A DNA stretch of 64,000 bases from Marchantia polymorpha subsp. ruderalis (GCA_037833965.1 AP031353.1:21082501-21146500), one strand, 5' to 3'. Shown: positions 1 through 9,947, counted from the first letter of the stretch. The notes: a model not told the origin generated them from the letters alone. Program-made: numbers and translations.

Positions 1-1032
1 CGGCGATGCGCTGCTAGCGCGGGAGGGAAACCTTCATAACTATCAGGATACACAGTAGTTCTAGTTAGTTAAGGTCGCATTGGAAAGAGCTCGGGACGCT
101 CGTTCTAACGAGCCCAAGAACGTTGGAGATGGATCAGGGACGAAGAAGTTATGAGCATTGGAAAACTCGTATCCGGACATGCGCCGTTCGCGCTAGGGTT
201 CACCGTCGGAAAGGACTCCCGTACGCCTTCGGCGATGCGCCTTCGGCGGAACCACGCGCTCATGGGAGAAGATCAACTCAGAGGCGGAAGCGCCTTTGGC
301 GGATGCACAACGGAAGAGAAGCGCCGGCCGGATGTACGCCTCCGACGTGGCGCGGGTAGGCGGATGCGCTGGCATGATTTGCGCCGGCGGGATATGCGCC
401 GTCAGCAATAGACGGGGCAGAACGGACAAAACAAGTAGTACGAATACGCACCGGCGTAATTCGCGCCGACTTGATGTGCGCCTCCAGCGAGGCGCCGACG
501 GAAAAGGAATACGCCCGCGGCGATACGCCTCCGGCGATGGTTAGGTTAGGAAAAGACAACATAGTCGACGCATACACTGCGGCGAACTCGAGTCCGGAAG
601 ACGATGGCGGCGGGAGAATTCAACATTCACGCATGCGAATGCGCGCAGCGCAGAGACGTGAATTCAAGCATGCGAGGGCGAACCGTTAGGCCTTATAGCC
701 GGCTGTGTAATTGTAACTAGTAAGAACGTTGGACAATCTTGAATTTGGAGAACAAAAGACTGCTCTCCAGTCTCATTCTCTCATTCTTGATTTTGAGATT
801 TCCAGCTTCCAAGATTACGCGCAAGGGCGGAGAGACCTGCAGTGAGAGGAGAGAGTGCGGAGACGAGTTACGCAAGGATCTTGACAGACCTTGCAGAGAA
901 TTTGCGAGTAGCGCACTTGAGCGCGCAAAGGAAGAGAGAGCGATTGCAGTCAGTGTTTGAGCGGCCGACGCGCAGCGGCGATTGTGAGAGAGCGAGCGGA
1001 AGGGAGATACGTCTGTGTGTGCAGGAAACGCA

Positions 1033-3576
1033 ATGTCGAAGGTCCCCCAGCTGCGAGTGTCTCCACTCAGAGTGCCGCAGATCGGTCTGCGCGCATTCCA
1101 AGATGTGCTAACAAGGCTGAAGCTTGATTTCCTCCTGTGGGGATGGAACTGGACATGTCCGGAGATGGTGCGCGAGTATCTGCAGGAGAGACACAAGCCC
1201 TCGCGCGGATTCCGCCCACATCCAGAGAGGTGGGACATTTGTGACTGGGCGCAGGTGTTAGGAAGGTGTGCCGGCGAGGAAGGGTTTCTCCTCTTCGAGG
1301 CCGATAGCGTGAAGGTGTCCAAGGAGGAAGAAATCTCCTACAATGATCTTTTCAAAGTTGCCAGGTATCCCAAGAACGGTTTCCGGACACGGGATTACAA
1401 AGATCGATTGCGAAGGAATGTCGCGAGTGCATTGCTGCAGATATTGCAGCCGACTAAGACCGCTTACATGCATGGTTGGCAAGTAGGATTTGTGGAGCTA
1501 GTGTTGTCAGGAGCTCCAGTTCATTGGGCACTGCTCATGTGGAAGGTGACGCGCCAACATGCGCAAGAAGAGAGAGGAGGAACCCTCAATCATCTTTCGC
1601 CTTACCTGATTGTGTTTTATCGGGCGATGGGATGTTTGACAAATTCAGAGCGGACACGGTTTCCGCTGCTGACCCGGAGTTATCCAGGTAGATACTTGCG
1701 GGAGGCCGAAGTAGACACGGATCCGGACGAGGCACCTGCCAGTCCAACTCCGGCTCCGCCTCCAGCAAGAGCAGCAGAAGAGCGTCGAAGTGAGCGCGCT
1801 CCGCGAAAGCGAAAATGGGATGAGAGACCTGAGGACAGGCAGCCGGAAGCTCCAGCTGCGCCGACTCGGAGTCGGCCAACCAACGAGCCTCACAGCTGGC
1901 CGAAACAGAGGGCACGCAAAGTGCCAACTAGTACTGAGGAGACCGGGCGTACTCCGGTCTGGCGGAGTATCCTGCCCACGCAGGAGGAGATAATAGCGCA
2001 GATTCTGGGGAAGTTGGTGAACACATCTGCGCAGAAGGCACCGATGCCTTCAGAAGAAGACAGGCGGACTGACAGTTGGGCGACTGAAGGTCGGCAAACG
2101 GAAGGAAGGCCGACTGAGCAGCGCGTTGAACCGGATAGCAGGCCGGAAGCAGAAGGGAGTTTGGCTGACGAGCCAACAACCCTCAGAGGGTCGTCTTCAG
2201 AAGGCGCTTCTGGGAAAACGCCGCCTGCAAGCAGGCCAAGTGGAGTGAAGACGCGCAGGGTAGATCCGATTGCCAGTCGGACAACTCCTAGTCGGCCGAC
2301 TGCGAGTCGGTCAACTGAAGGTCGGCCAGATTCGCCGACTGCGAGACGGACAGAGCCGGCGACCATTGTGCGGGCGCCTTTGGCGGATGCACCTCCAGCG
2401 AAGACACCTTCCGCGCAGATCGCGCCGGAAGAGCAGGCAGCAGAAGCGGGCGGTGCAAAGATGACGAACGTCACTGCGGCGTCGACCCCTTCGGGAACCA
2501 AAGATCGAGTCGGAACAGGGGCTCAAGCAGTGGGATCCCCCACTGCCTTGGATATTTTAGCAGGGAGTGGAGCGGCAATCGCGGCGGAAGCTGCCGCGCG
2601 CCACAGTTCCAAGGAGTCGCCAAGGGATTCGGTGGCGACTGAAATCCTCGAAACGGAGGATGAGACGAGTTCGGAAGAGCAGGAAGCGGACTCTGTGCAG
2701 AAGACGCCAACAAGGGTACTGTGCGAGCAGATAGTTCCACTCTTGCGATATTTGGATCGCAAGACATCCAAGTACTCGGGTTCCGGAAAACCGCAGTCTT
2801 ACGTGGAGACTGTCAAGCGCAAGACGAGGAGCAAGGTGGCCACTTGGGCCTCTAGGTGCCAAACATTGCAGGATAGGAACACTGCCCTCCGACAGCACCT
2901 GGCGATCACGCAGAGGCTATACCAAACCCTGCAACAACAGAGGGAGGATGCGGCAACGAAAGACCAGGCGGATGCCGAGCTAATGCGGGCAAAGATCGAG
3001 TCGGAATTGCAGGAAGAGCGGAGACAAAACCGCATCTTAACAGAAGAGCTTCCGCGCCAAAAGCGCGCATTAGAAGAAAGTCAAAGTACACGCAAGGAGG
3101 ATGAGGAGTTGTTGCGCAACTTGCAATCCGAGTGCGCGGATTTGAGGGCGCAGCGCGCAGATGCGGAAATGCAGCTAGCAGAGGTGGAAGGCAGCTGCCG
3201 GACGCGAGAAGAGTTGGCGACGCGGGTGACTCACTGTCTAAAAGGATACGCCCATTGGGAGGTGGCAGCTCAAGAGAAGATCACACTCAAGGAGTTTGAG
3301 CTTCGGGCGGCGGCATTGACGGAGGGTGACAGTCGGAGTCGGCGGCGAGTAGCAAGGAAATTAGAAGCCTTCTTGTCGGGTGCGCGCGACACTTTGGCGC
3401 ACTTAGAGTCGGAGGTGACTGCAACCCTTCGGCGACTGGGGTTGCGCAGCCGGTCGGAAGATTGGCAAGGTAGAGATAGAGAGCGAGGCAGTCCGGCGCG
3501 TAGGAGGCGCAGCACCGGATCTGCAGAGTGCAGTAGCGTAGTTTGGTTTCGTGCAGGTGTTGCGAGTAGCAGATAG
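1033..3576 (+). CDS. Element-encoded coiled-coil protein, family A (A1), intact
   Basis: This is an 847-residue open gene. The ATG at 1033 was chosen because the MSKVPQL start is conserved in A3 and A4, while the reading frame upstream is broken in A4. Residues about 1-240 form a conserved globular domain with LLWGWNW, MVREYL, DWAQVLGRCAGEEG, RTRDYKDRLRRN, WQVGFVEL and LNHLSPYLIVFYR. Residues about 240-500 are low complexity, rich in Arg, Pro, Ser and Thr, and contain repeated SRxTxxRP units built from CCGACT/AGTCGG palindromes. Then come TALDILAGSG (about 503), an acidic patch (about 536-553), LLRYLDRK (about 567), a coiled coil (about 600-735), GYAHWEVAAQEK (about 737) and a basic RRRRST tail. 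I see no RT, integrase, RNase H, DDE triad or zinc knuckle. The function is unknown. The gene ends 33 nt before a TATA box. Confidence 0.8.
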   Translation: MSKVPQLRVSPLRVPQIGLRAFQDVLTRLKLDFLLWGWNWTCPEMVREYLQERHKPSRGFRPHPERWDICDWAQVLGRCAGEEGFLLFEADSVKVSKEEEISYNDLFKVARYPKNGFRTRDYKDRLRRNVASALLQILQPTKTAYMHGWQVGFVELVLSGAPVHWALLMWKVTRQHAQEERGGTLNHLSPYLIVFYRAMGCLTNSERTRFPLLTRSYPGRYLREAEVDTDPDEAPASPTPAPPPARAAEERRSERAPRKRKWDERPEDRQPEAPAAPTRSRPTNEPHSWPKQRARKVPTSTEETGRTPVWRSILPTQEEIIAQILGKLVNTSAQKAPMPSEEDRRTDSWATEGRQTEGRPTEQRVEPDSRPEAEGSLADEPTTLRGSSSEGASGKTPPASRPSGVKTRRVDPIASRTTPSRPTASRSTEGRPDSPTARRTEPATIVRAPLADAPPAKTPSAQIAPEEQAAEAGGAKMTNVTAASTPSGTKDRVGTGAQAVGSPTALDILAGSGAAIAAEAAARHSSKESPRDSVATEILETEDETSSEEQEADSVQKTPTRVLCEQIVPLLRYLDRKTSKYSGSGKPQSYVETVKRKTRSKVATWASRCQTLQDRNTALRQHLAITQRLYQTLQQQREDAATKDQADAELMRAKIESELQEERRQNRILTEELPRQKRALEESQSTRKEDEELLRNLQSECADLRAQRADAEMQLAEVEGSCRTREELATRVTHCLKGYAHWEVAAQEKITLKEFELRAAALTEGDSRSRRRVARKLEAFLSGARDTLAHLESEVTATLRRLGLRSRSEDWQGRDRERGSPARRRRSTGSAECSSVVWFRAGVASSR

Positions 3577-3608
3577 GATAGCGTAGTGTTAGTTAGGACC
3601 TTAGAGGG

Positions 3609-3614
3609 TATAAA
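3609..3614 (+). promoter_or_regulatory. TATAAA box near the element 3' end (A1)
   Basis: TATAAA begins 33 nt after the stop codon and is conserved at the same place in A2, A3, B3, B4, C2 and the fragment at 29976-30109. It points in the same direction as the gene, so a transcript from it would leave the gene behind and run through the last ~0.9 kb of the element into flanking DNA. That is the layout of an LTR (U3, then R/U5). This is inference from position and conservation. Confidence 0.6.
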
Positions 3615-3620
3615 GTAGAT

Positions 3621-3637
3621 CAAGGCGTTTAGCCTTG
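3621..3637 (+). promoter_or_regulatory. Conserved palindrome 12 nt downstream of the TATA start
   Basis: CAAGGC-GTTTA-GCCTTG forms a 6-bp stem with a 5-nt loop. It starts exactly 12 nt after the first T of TATAAA in every copy checked. In B3 and B4 the stem is CCAGGC/GCCTGG, so both arms changed together. It could be an RNA hairpin at the start of a transcript or a dimer binding site next to the promoter. Confidence 0.55.
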
Positions 3638-4555
3638 GGACTCTTCCAGTTTCGGAAGTGCAGATCAGGAACTCACTTTCTTGGCGTGTTTGTGCATTTG
3701 GTCCTGGCACCACGTAGAGAAGCTGCAGCATAGCGAAGTTATCGTATGTTGTAGTTGAAGGCCTTCGGCTCAATGTTCAGAGCTAGTACCCGGTTAGAGA
3801 CTTGAGTAGTGCGGATCTGCACCTGCGGGTGATTTCTGATGCTCAGAGCCGGCTGCGAGTTAGAGACTTGAACAGTTCCCCCTTACTCCTTCGAGAGACA
3901 TATCCTGATTGTACTCCTACGGGAAGTTTCCCCTGAATCCCAAAGTGAAGTTTTATTACTTCGTGTAAGCCTTGGTTTGCAATTCAGGTTGTGTGTGTGT
4001 GTTACTGGATTGTGTCTCAGTTGAGTTCTCAGTCGGGCCTGTACTCTCTGCGTTTGGTGTGAGTCGAGGGTGACGTCCACGGCGTATGAGGGACTTCGAT
4101 CCGAAGTGGGAAGTCCAGTCCGGGTTCCCTACGCTAGTTCCTGGCGGAAGGGCAGTAAAAGCCGGAGTGGGAGTCACTACCTGCAGAGCCTCTAAGTGAA
4201 CCTTTGAGCTACTTTCCCCCTGAAATCCGAAGCGGAGGTCCTGACCGACCTCCGAGTTGTGCTTTTGCCAGTTTCACGTGTGTGTGTGTGTGTGTTGAGT
4301 GACTACGCTGCACTGTGCATCCTCCGAGCATCCTCCGAGTCGAGCATCCTCCGAGTGACATCCGAGTCGAGCATCCTCCGAGTGGCCTCCGAGTCGAGCA
4401 CTGCAGTATTTCTGGGAGTGATAGTCGCCTGAGAATTCAAACTCTACAAAAGTTTGTTAAACGTGACACTTTTTACTCTATGTGTTGCCTCTGTCCTTGT
4501 GGGTTCGATCTTTTTACCACCATACTGCAGTTTTAGCCTTTGGTGGGTTATTACA

Positions 4556-5715
4556 CACCTTCCGCGCAGATCGCGCCGGAAGAGCACGCAGCAGAAGTGG
4601 GCGGTGCAGAGGTGACAAAAGTGACTGCGGCGCCGACCCCTTCGAGAACCGAAGATCGAGCCGGAACAGAGACTCAGGCAGTGGGATCCCTCAATGCCTT
4701 GGATATTTTAGCAGGGAGTGGAGCGGCAGTCGCGGCGGAAGCTACCGCGCGCCACAGTTTTAGGGAGTCGCCAAGAGATTCTGTGGCGACTGAAATCCTC
4801 GAAATAGAGGATGAGACGAGTTCAGAAGAGCAGGAAGCGGACTCTGTGCGGGGGACGCCAACAGGGGTACTGTGCGAGCAGATAGTGCCGCTCTTGCGAT
4901 ATTTGGATCGCAAGGCAGCAAAGTACGCGAGTTCCAGAAAACCGCATTCTTATGTGGAGATTGTCAAGAGCAGGACGAAGAGCAAGGTAGCCATTTGGGC
5001 CACTAGGTGCCAAACGTTGGAGATGAGGAATACTGCCCTCCAACAGCACCTAGCGATCACGAAGAGGCTACACCAAACCCTGCAACAACAGCGGGAGGAT
5101 GCGGCGACAAAAGCCCAAGCGGATGTCGAGCTAATGCGGGCAAAGATCGAGTTGGAATTGCAGGAAGAGCGGAGACAAAACCGCATTCTAACAGAGGAGC
5201 TTGCGCGCCAGACGCGCGCATTAGAGGAAGGTCAAAGCACGCGCAAGGCGGATGAGGAGTTGTTGCGCAACTTGCAATCCGAGTGCGCGGAATTAAGAGC
5301 GCAGCGCGCGGATGCGGAGATGCAGTTGGCAAAGGTGGAAGACAGCAGCCGGACGCGAGAAGAGTTGGTGACGAGGGTGACCCACTGTCTAAGAGGATAC
5401 ACCCACTAGGAAGTGACGGCACAAGAGAAGATCACGCTCAGGGAGTTTGAGCTTCGGGCGGCGGCGTTGACGGAGGGTGACAGTCGGAGTCGGCGGCGAA
5501 TGGCGCGGAAATTAGAAACCTTCTTGTCGGGTGCGCGCGACACTATGGCGCACTTGGAGTCGGAAGTGATTGTAGTCCTTCGGCGGCTAGGGTTGCGCAG
5601 CCGGTCGGAAGACTGGCAGGGTAGGGAGATAGTGCGAGGCAGTCCGGCGCGTAGGAGGCGCAGTACCGGATCTGCAGAGTGCAGTAGTGTAGCTTGGTTT
5701 CGTGCAGGCGCTTAG
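4556..5715 (+). pseudogene. C-terminal half of family A coiled-coil gene (A2)
   Basis: This piece aligns with the C-terminal ~390 residues of the A1 protein: TALDILAGSG, the acidic patch, LLRYLDRK, the coiled coil and the basic tail. It is cut from its N-terminus by A1. Within the family motif GYAHWEV the copy reads GYTH followed by TAG at 5407-5409, where A1 has TGG (Trp). Downstream the frame continues open to 5715 and ends at the family's usual C-terminus. It is therefore doubly disabled, by an insertion and by one nonsense change. Confidence 0.85.
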
Positions 5716-5759
5716 AATAGCAGGTAGTGCAGCATAGTGTTAGTTAGGACCTTAGAGGG

Positions 5760-5788
5760 TATAAAGTAGTTCAAGGCGTTTTGCCTTG
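5760..5788 (+). promoter_or_regulatory. TATAAA box plus CAAGGC/GCCTTG palindrome (A2)
   Basis: TATAAA at 5760-5765 is followed by the palindrome at 5772-5788 (loop GTTTT). Its spacing and position after the stop codon are the same as in A1. Confidence 0.5.
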
Positions 5789-6700
5789 GGATTCTTCCAG
5801 TTTCGGAAGTGCAGATCAGGAACTCACTTTCTCGGCGTGTTTGTGCATTTGGTCCTGGCACCACGTAGAGGAGCTACAACTTAGTGAAGTTACCGCATTT
5901 TGTAGTTGAAGGCCTTCGGCTGAATGTTCAGAGCTAGTATACCGGTTAGAGACTGGAGTAGTGCGGATCTGCACCTGCGGGTGATTTCTGATGCTCAGAG
6001 CCGGTTGCGAGTTAGATACTTGAACAGTTCCCCCTTACACCTTCGAGTGACATATCCTGATTGTACTCCTAGGGGAAGTTTCCCCTGAATGCCAAAGTGA
6101 AGTTTTGTTACTTCGTGTAAACCTTGGTTATCAATTCAGGTTATGTGTGTGTGTTACTGGATTGTGTTTCAGTTGAGTTCTCAGTTAGACCTGTACTCTC
6201 TGCGCTTAGTGTGAGTCGAGGGTGACGTCCACCGCGTATGAGTGACTTCGTTCCGAAGTGGGAAGTCCAATCCGGGTTCCCCACGCTAGCAAAAACTAGC
6301 GGGAGGGTTGTAAAAGCCGGAGTGGGAGTCACTACCTGCAGAGCCTCTGAGTGTACTTTTGAGAGACTTTCCCCTTGAAATCCTAAGCGGAGGTCCCGAC
6401 CGACCTCCAAGTTGTGCTTTTCCAGTTTCAGGTGTGTGTGTGTGTGTGTTGAGTGACTTACGCTGCACTGTGCATCCTCCGAGTCGAGCATCCTCCGAGT
6501 GACCTCCGAGTTGAGCATCCTCCGAGCGGCCTCCGAGTCGAGCACTTGCAGTATTTCTGGGAGTGACAGTCGCTTGAGAATTCAAACTCTCCAAAAGTCT
6601 GTTAAACGTGACACTTTGTACTCTGTGTGTTGCCTCTGTCCCTGTGGATTCGATCTTTTTACCACCATACTACAGTTTTAGCCTTTGGTGGGTTATTACA

Positions 6701-8203
6701 GCGCGCGTCCACCTGCTAGTTGTTAAACACTCTAGACATCGCCGCGCGGAGGATTACTTGGTGACTGAGAGAGAATTGAGTGCGCGCGATTTGGAATTGA
6801 GGGAGATTAGAATTTGCAGAGGGAGCAAGAAGCTCGAGCAGAACAGAGAGAGAGTTGTTGCGCAAGCTAATTTCAAGAACGCGATGTCAAGATTGAACAG
6901 GTTGCGGATGCTGCCGCTCCGGCTTCCACAGAACGGGTTGCGTGCCTTCGAGGAGCGGCTGATTGCAAGAAAGCTTGATTTCTTGCTGTGGGGATGGAAT
7001 TACATTTGTGTAGACATGGTGCGCGAATGGCTAGATGCGGAGCGACCACCTACGCGCGGATTGCGTCCGCACGTAGATCGGTGGACCGTCCACGATTGGG
7101 CGCAGGCATTGGGGAGGTGTGCCGGCACCGACGGGTACCTCCTCTTTGATAGTGAGAGCGTCAAGGTGACGAAGCAGGACGAGGCGCAATTTGTGGAATT
7201 GTTCAAGCGGGAGAGGTCTACCAAGAATGGGTACAAGACCCGCGACTACAAAGATCGCTTCCGCCGAACTGTAGCGGCGGCGCTGCTGCAATTGCTGCAG
7301 CCACACCGCACCTCATACATCACCTTGTGGCAGGTTTCTTTTGTGGAGCTCATCTTGGCCGGAGCTCTAGTTCACTTGGCGAGCATCCTGCACAGAGTGA
7401 TGCGACAGCACGCCTTCGAGGAGAAGGGGGGAACTCTCAATCACCTCTCCCCTTTCTTGATAATCTTCTATCGGCAGAGAAACTGTTTGACCGCGGCGGA
7501 GCTCGCTCGCTTTCCGCCATTGTCCGTTGACCATCCCGGGAAGTATGTGCGGGATAACGAGGTCGACACCGATGCAGAGGATTCACCAGCTTCTACTCCG
7601 CCGACCCGGCGGGACGATGGAAGAAGCACACCCGCAGCAAGAGTGCCGCGGAAGCGGAGATGGAGAGAGGAACCAGAGGAGGAGCAGCATCGAGAACCCA
7701 CTGCTCCCATACAGCAGCGGCCACTACACGAAGTATGCAGCCGGCCGAAGCAGAAGGCGCGCAGGCTTGTGTTACCAGCCAGCAGCGCGGACACGGCGAC
7801 GATCGCCACGGAGAAAGGAAGTGCGTCACCGGAGAGGGTCGAGAGAGCGCGGACGTCCGCAGGAGCGGCGGACCACACTACACCTCCGGCGGATGAGAGG
7901 CGGCCTTCGGGCTAAGGGCCTCCGGAGTTGCCACGTGCGATGAGGACGAATGTTCCGCCTACGCACAAGCGATTTCCAGCGGATAGGCGACCTCAAGCAG
8001 ACGTGGACCTCTGCCTACGCGTAGGCAGAAAAAGTTTGCCTACGCACAGGCGACCGCCTACGAGTAGGCAAGATTCACCCCCGGTACAACGTAGGAAGGT
8101 GAAGGAGCCGGCGGAAGATCCGCCTTCGGGTCAAGGGCCTTCGGGACCAGACCCTCCGACGTATAACGCGCCGCGATTTGCGCCTTCGGCGCCAGGGCCT
8201 TAG
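6701..8203 (+). mobile_element. Family B element fragment B1
   Basis: This is part of a diverged family B element. Its left side is cut by A2 at 6700, inside the N-terminal coding region just before the ...HLLxxKHSRHRRAED segment. Its right side stops at about 8203, where the sequence switches to a family C element in the opposite orientation. The junction contains palindromic filler (GGCCC/GGGCC, about 8200-8230). The B 5' terminus must lie left of the window, and the C-terminal half is missing. Confidence 0.75.
6701..8203 (+). pseudogene. N-terminal half of family B gene (B1)
   Basis: The fragment encodes the conserved N-terminal domain: LRMLPLRLPQNGLRAFEERL, LLWGWNYICVDMVREW, DWAQALGRCAGTDGYLLFD, KNGYKTRDYKDRFRR, WQVSFVEL and LNHLSPFLIIFYRQRNCLT. 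It is followed by the Pro/Arg-rich middle. A TAA at 7913-7915 interrupts the frame, and recognisable family B coding continues to about 8203 (PTHRRPP-type repeats) before the sequence breaks off. An open frame reaches back through the A2 terminus, so a chimeric reading frame exists, but I regard that as an accident of insertion. It is more diverged from B2/B4/B5/B6 than they are from each other. Confidence 0.75.
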
Positions 8204-9923
8204 GGGGGCCCTGCAAGGGGCCTTGCAAAAAGGGGTAGAGGTGATTGATCGATCCCCCCTTCTCCTCGTCGCCTTCCAAAGAATCCAAGCCCAATGAATC
8301 GGAGCTCCAGCCAACGCCAGCTCCACGAACTCCACCTGCCAAGAAGTCATGTAGGTGATCAGGTGCAGCTGCAAAAGTTGGATAAGTGCTACCGCGACAT
8401 TCCTCCGCAAGCGATCCTTGTAGTCACGGGTCTTGTATCCGTTCTTGCTTGACTTGCTGTGCTTGAATAAGGCCCCGAAGTAAATCTCTTCCTCCTTCGT
8501 GACATGCACACTCTCACACTCAAAAAGAAGATGGCCTTCTTCTCCCGCGCACCTTCCCAACATCTGCTCCCAGTCGCTGACCTGCCATCGCTCTGCATGC
8601 GCTCAAAATCCGCGCGAAGGTTGATCCCTCTCCCGCAGCCACTCGTGTACCATCTCCGAACATACCCAATTCCATCCCCATAGGAGGAAATCAAGCCTCA
8701 CTGCAGTCAGCTCGCGCTGGAATGCGCGCAGACCAATCTGTGGCAATTTCAGCGGAACCATCCACAGCTGGGTAGCCCTCGACATTGTGTTCTGCAACCT
8801 AGGTAGTGCACGTCGGGAGTCTGTGCGAACTCGCTGCACTCTGTCTCTAATCTTCTTGCGCGCGAACTCAATCACTCCGCAAGCTCTCCGCAAGTTCTCC
8901 ACAAAGCTCTAGCAAGAACCTTCTTGCTGTGCACTCAGCTGCTGCACACTCTGCGCACACTCTCATGCAACAATTCTCTCGACACAACCCTGTACAATTC
9001 TCTCCACCGATTCTCTACTGCGCAGCACAAGCTCGAGCGAAGTCAAAATTGAAAATGCAAGAATGAGTCTTCTTCCTTCGGCAATCAAGATTTCACCGTT
9101 TGACACTTGGAAGTGGGGATCGGCCCACTTGATTGCAGTGCCGGCGTGGAGGCGTAATGGCCTTCTTCGCACGCTCGACTTCACGCTCTGCCGTTGTGCG
9201 AACTCCCACACTTGAAAATTGAATTTGATTCCGCCGCTCTCCGTCAACTTTGCCTCGCTCGCGCGGGGCCGAAGGCGTTGCGACGAAAGACTTCGTTCCG
9301 GCCGGTTTCTGATTTACTTTCTGCACATCGCCGAAGGCGTCTGTCTTCCGCTGAAGGCGTGCGACCAAAGTCAATGCGTCTTGTCGTTTTTTATGTCGTT
9401 TCTTTTCCTGCCGAAGGCGCTCATACCGCAGGTGCTCCTTTCCGCCGAGGGCGCATGTGTCCGCCGAAGGCGTATCGCTGAAGGCGAAGGTCTGACCTTC
9501 CGCCAAAGGCGAAACCTAACAACAAGCGCTTGCGCCAAAGGCGCTCGGGCGAAGGGGTCTACTGCCGAAGGCGTAGTCTAGCGACGAAGTTGCTTTCCCG
9601 TAACGAAGGCGCATCCCTCTTAGGCCTCGTACGTCCTCAGCGAAAGCTTTTCTGCAAGGGTCTAAGCCGAAGACCCCTCAACAAGAAAGCTTTTGCCAAA
9701 GGCGCCAGAGGCGCTCCCCTCAGTAGAAACCGTCCGTTTCGGCCAAGGCGCCTGTCCTCAACATTGCGCCCAACTCGATGATTCTCAATGATTCTCCGTG
9801 ACCCGTGATCTTCCATTTTTACTCTATTTTAATATACCGAAAACTATTTACAGTTGCTGCTACGGTACCTGTTTTCCAAAAATGTTTAAATTCCGCACAA
9901 AAACAAAAAAGTGGGTTTCCACA
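8204..9923 (-). mobile_element. Family C element fragment C1 (5' part)
   Basis: Read on the minus strand, this fragment starts at the 5' terminus TGTGGAAACCCACTTTTTTG (9923) and runs through a leader into the N-terminal coding region. It stops abruptly at about 8204-8235 in the tail-to-tail junction with B1. The leader (8786-9923) contains no gene. It is packed with GCCGAAGGC/GCCTTCGGC motifs, carries the shared block GTACC..AGCAGCAACTGTAAATAG close to the terminus, and shows weak resemblance to the A and B leaders. Confidence 0.75.
8212..8785 (-). pseudogene. N-terminal part of family C gene (C1)
   Basis: The ATG at 8785 gives MSRATQLWMVPLKLPQIGLRAF, aligning with the A and B start regions, followed by LLWGWNWVCSEMVHEWL. 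A TGA at 8603-8605 falls right after the PSRGF motif, where A and B have Arg. The same frame then continues with DWEQMLGRCAGEEGHLLF, KNGYKTRDYKDRLRRN and WQVEFVELALAGAPIHW until the breakpoint near 8235. The C-terminal coiled-coil half is absent here; a family C version is present in C2. Confidence 0.75.
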
Positions 9924-9947
9924 GCCGTTATCCAATCGCAAGAACTT
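9924..9947 (-). repeat. 24-bp orphan of a copia integrase gene
   Basis: The 21 bases GTTATCCAATCGCAAGAACTT (9927-9947) also occur inside the copia integrase remnant near 46.53-46.56 kb. They sit between the 5' ends of C1 and B2. Together with the copia sequence that resumes at 32054 they indicate that the whole 9.95-32.05 kb pile entered a copia element. Confidence 0.65.

Larger units (their letters stand above)
1..4555 (+). mobile_element. Family A element, copy A1 (5' end off window)
   Basis: This is a family A element carrying one long gene. The 3' terminus is ...GGTGGGTTATTACA, ending at 4555, and family A sequence resumes immediately afterwards at the matching point of another copy (A2), so A1 is inserted in A2. 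By alignment with A4 (5' end 61677, ATG 63033) the A1 5' end should lie about 320 bp left of the window. The first kilobase is a GC-rich leader. It contains a unit at 35-153 bounded by inverted CATAAC/GTTATG with a short palindrome at 98-113 (7-bp arms GCTCGTT/AACGAGC), and several GCCGAAGGC-like motifs. The predicted target duplication is CACCT (4556-4560); its left partner is outside the window. Confidence 0.85.
3577..4555 (+). other. Non-coding 3' region of A1
   Basis: This is about 980 bp with no convincing gene. In order it holds the TATA box and palindrome, sequence strongly conserved among copies, a (GT)n tract at about 4277-4296, a short minisatellite at about 4317-4400 built from CATCCTCCGAG / GTCGAG units, and the shared terminal block that ends TTTGGTGGGTTATTACA. 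If the element is an LTR this would be R/U5. Confidence 0.6.
4556..6700 (+). mobile_element. Family A element, copy A2 (right part, split by A1)
   Basis: This is the 3' half of a second family A element. It starts in the middle of the coding region directly after the A1 terminus and ends with the family terminus ...GGTGGGTTATTACA at 6700. Its left half must lie beyond the window. The sequence following 6700 is the interior of a family B leader, so A2 is itself inserted in B1. The predicted target duplication is GCGCG (6701-6705). TATAAA lies at 5760-5765 and the palindrome at 5772-5788. The 3' region 5716-6700 repeats the A1 layout, with a GT tract at about 6432-6450 and a shorter CTCCGAG minisatellite. 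Confidence 0.85.

Noticed and set aside
1890-2501. Long opposite-strand open frames under the element genes (for example 1890-2501, 12249-13238, 18682-19656, 26659-27255)
   Set aside because: They mirror the low-complexity, GC-rich middle of the real gene, have no recognisable domain, and recur only because the underlying DNA is repeated.
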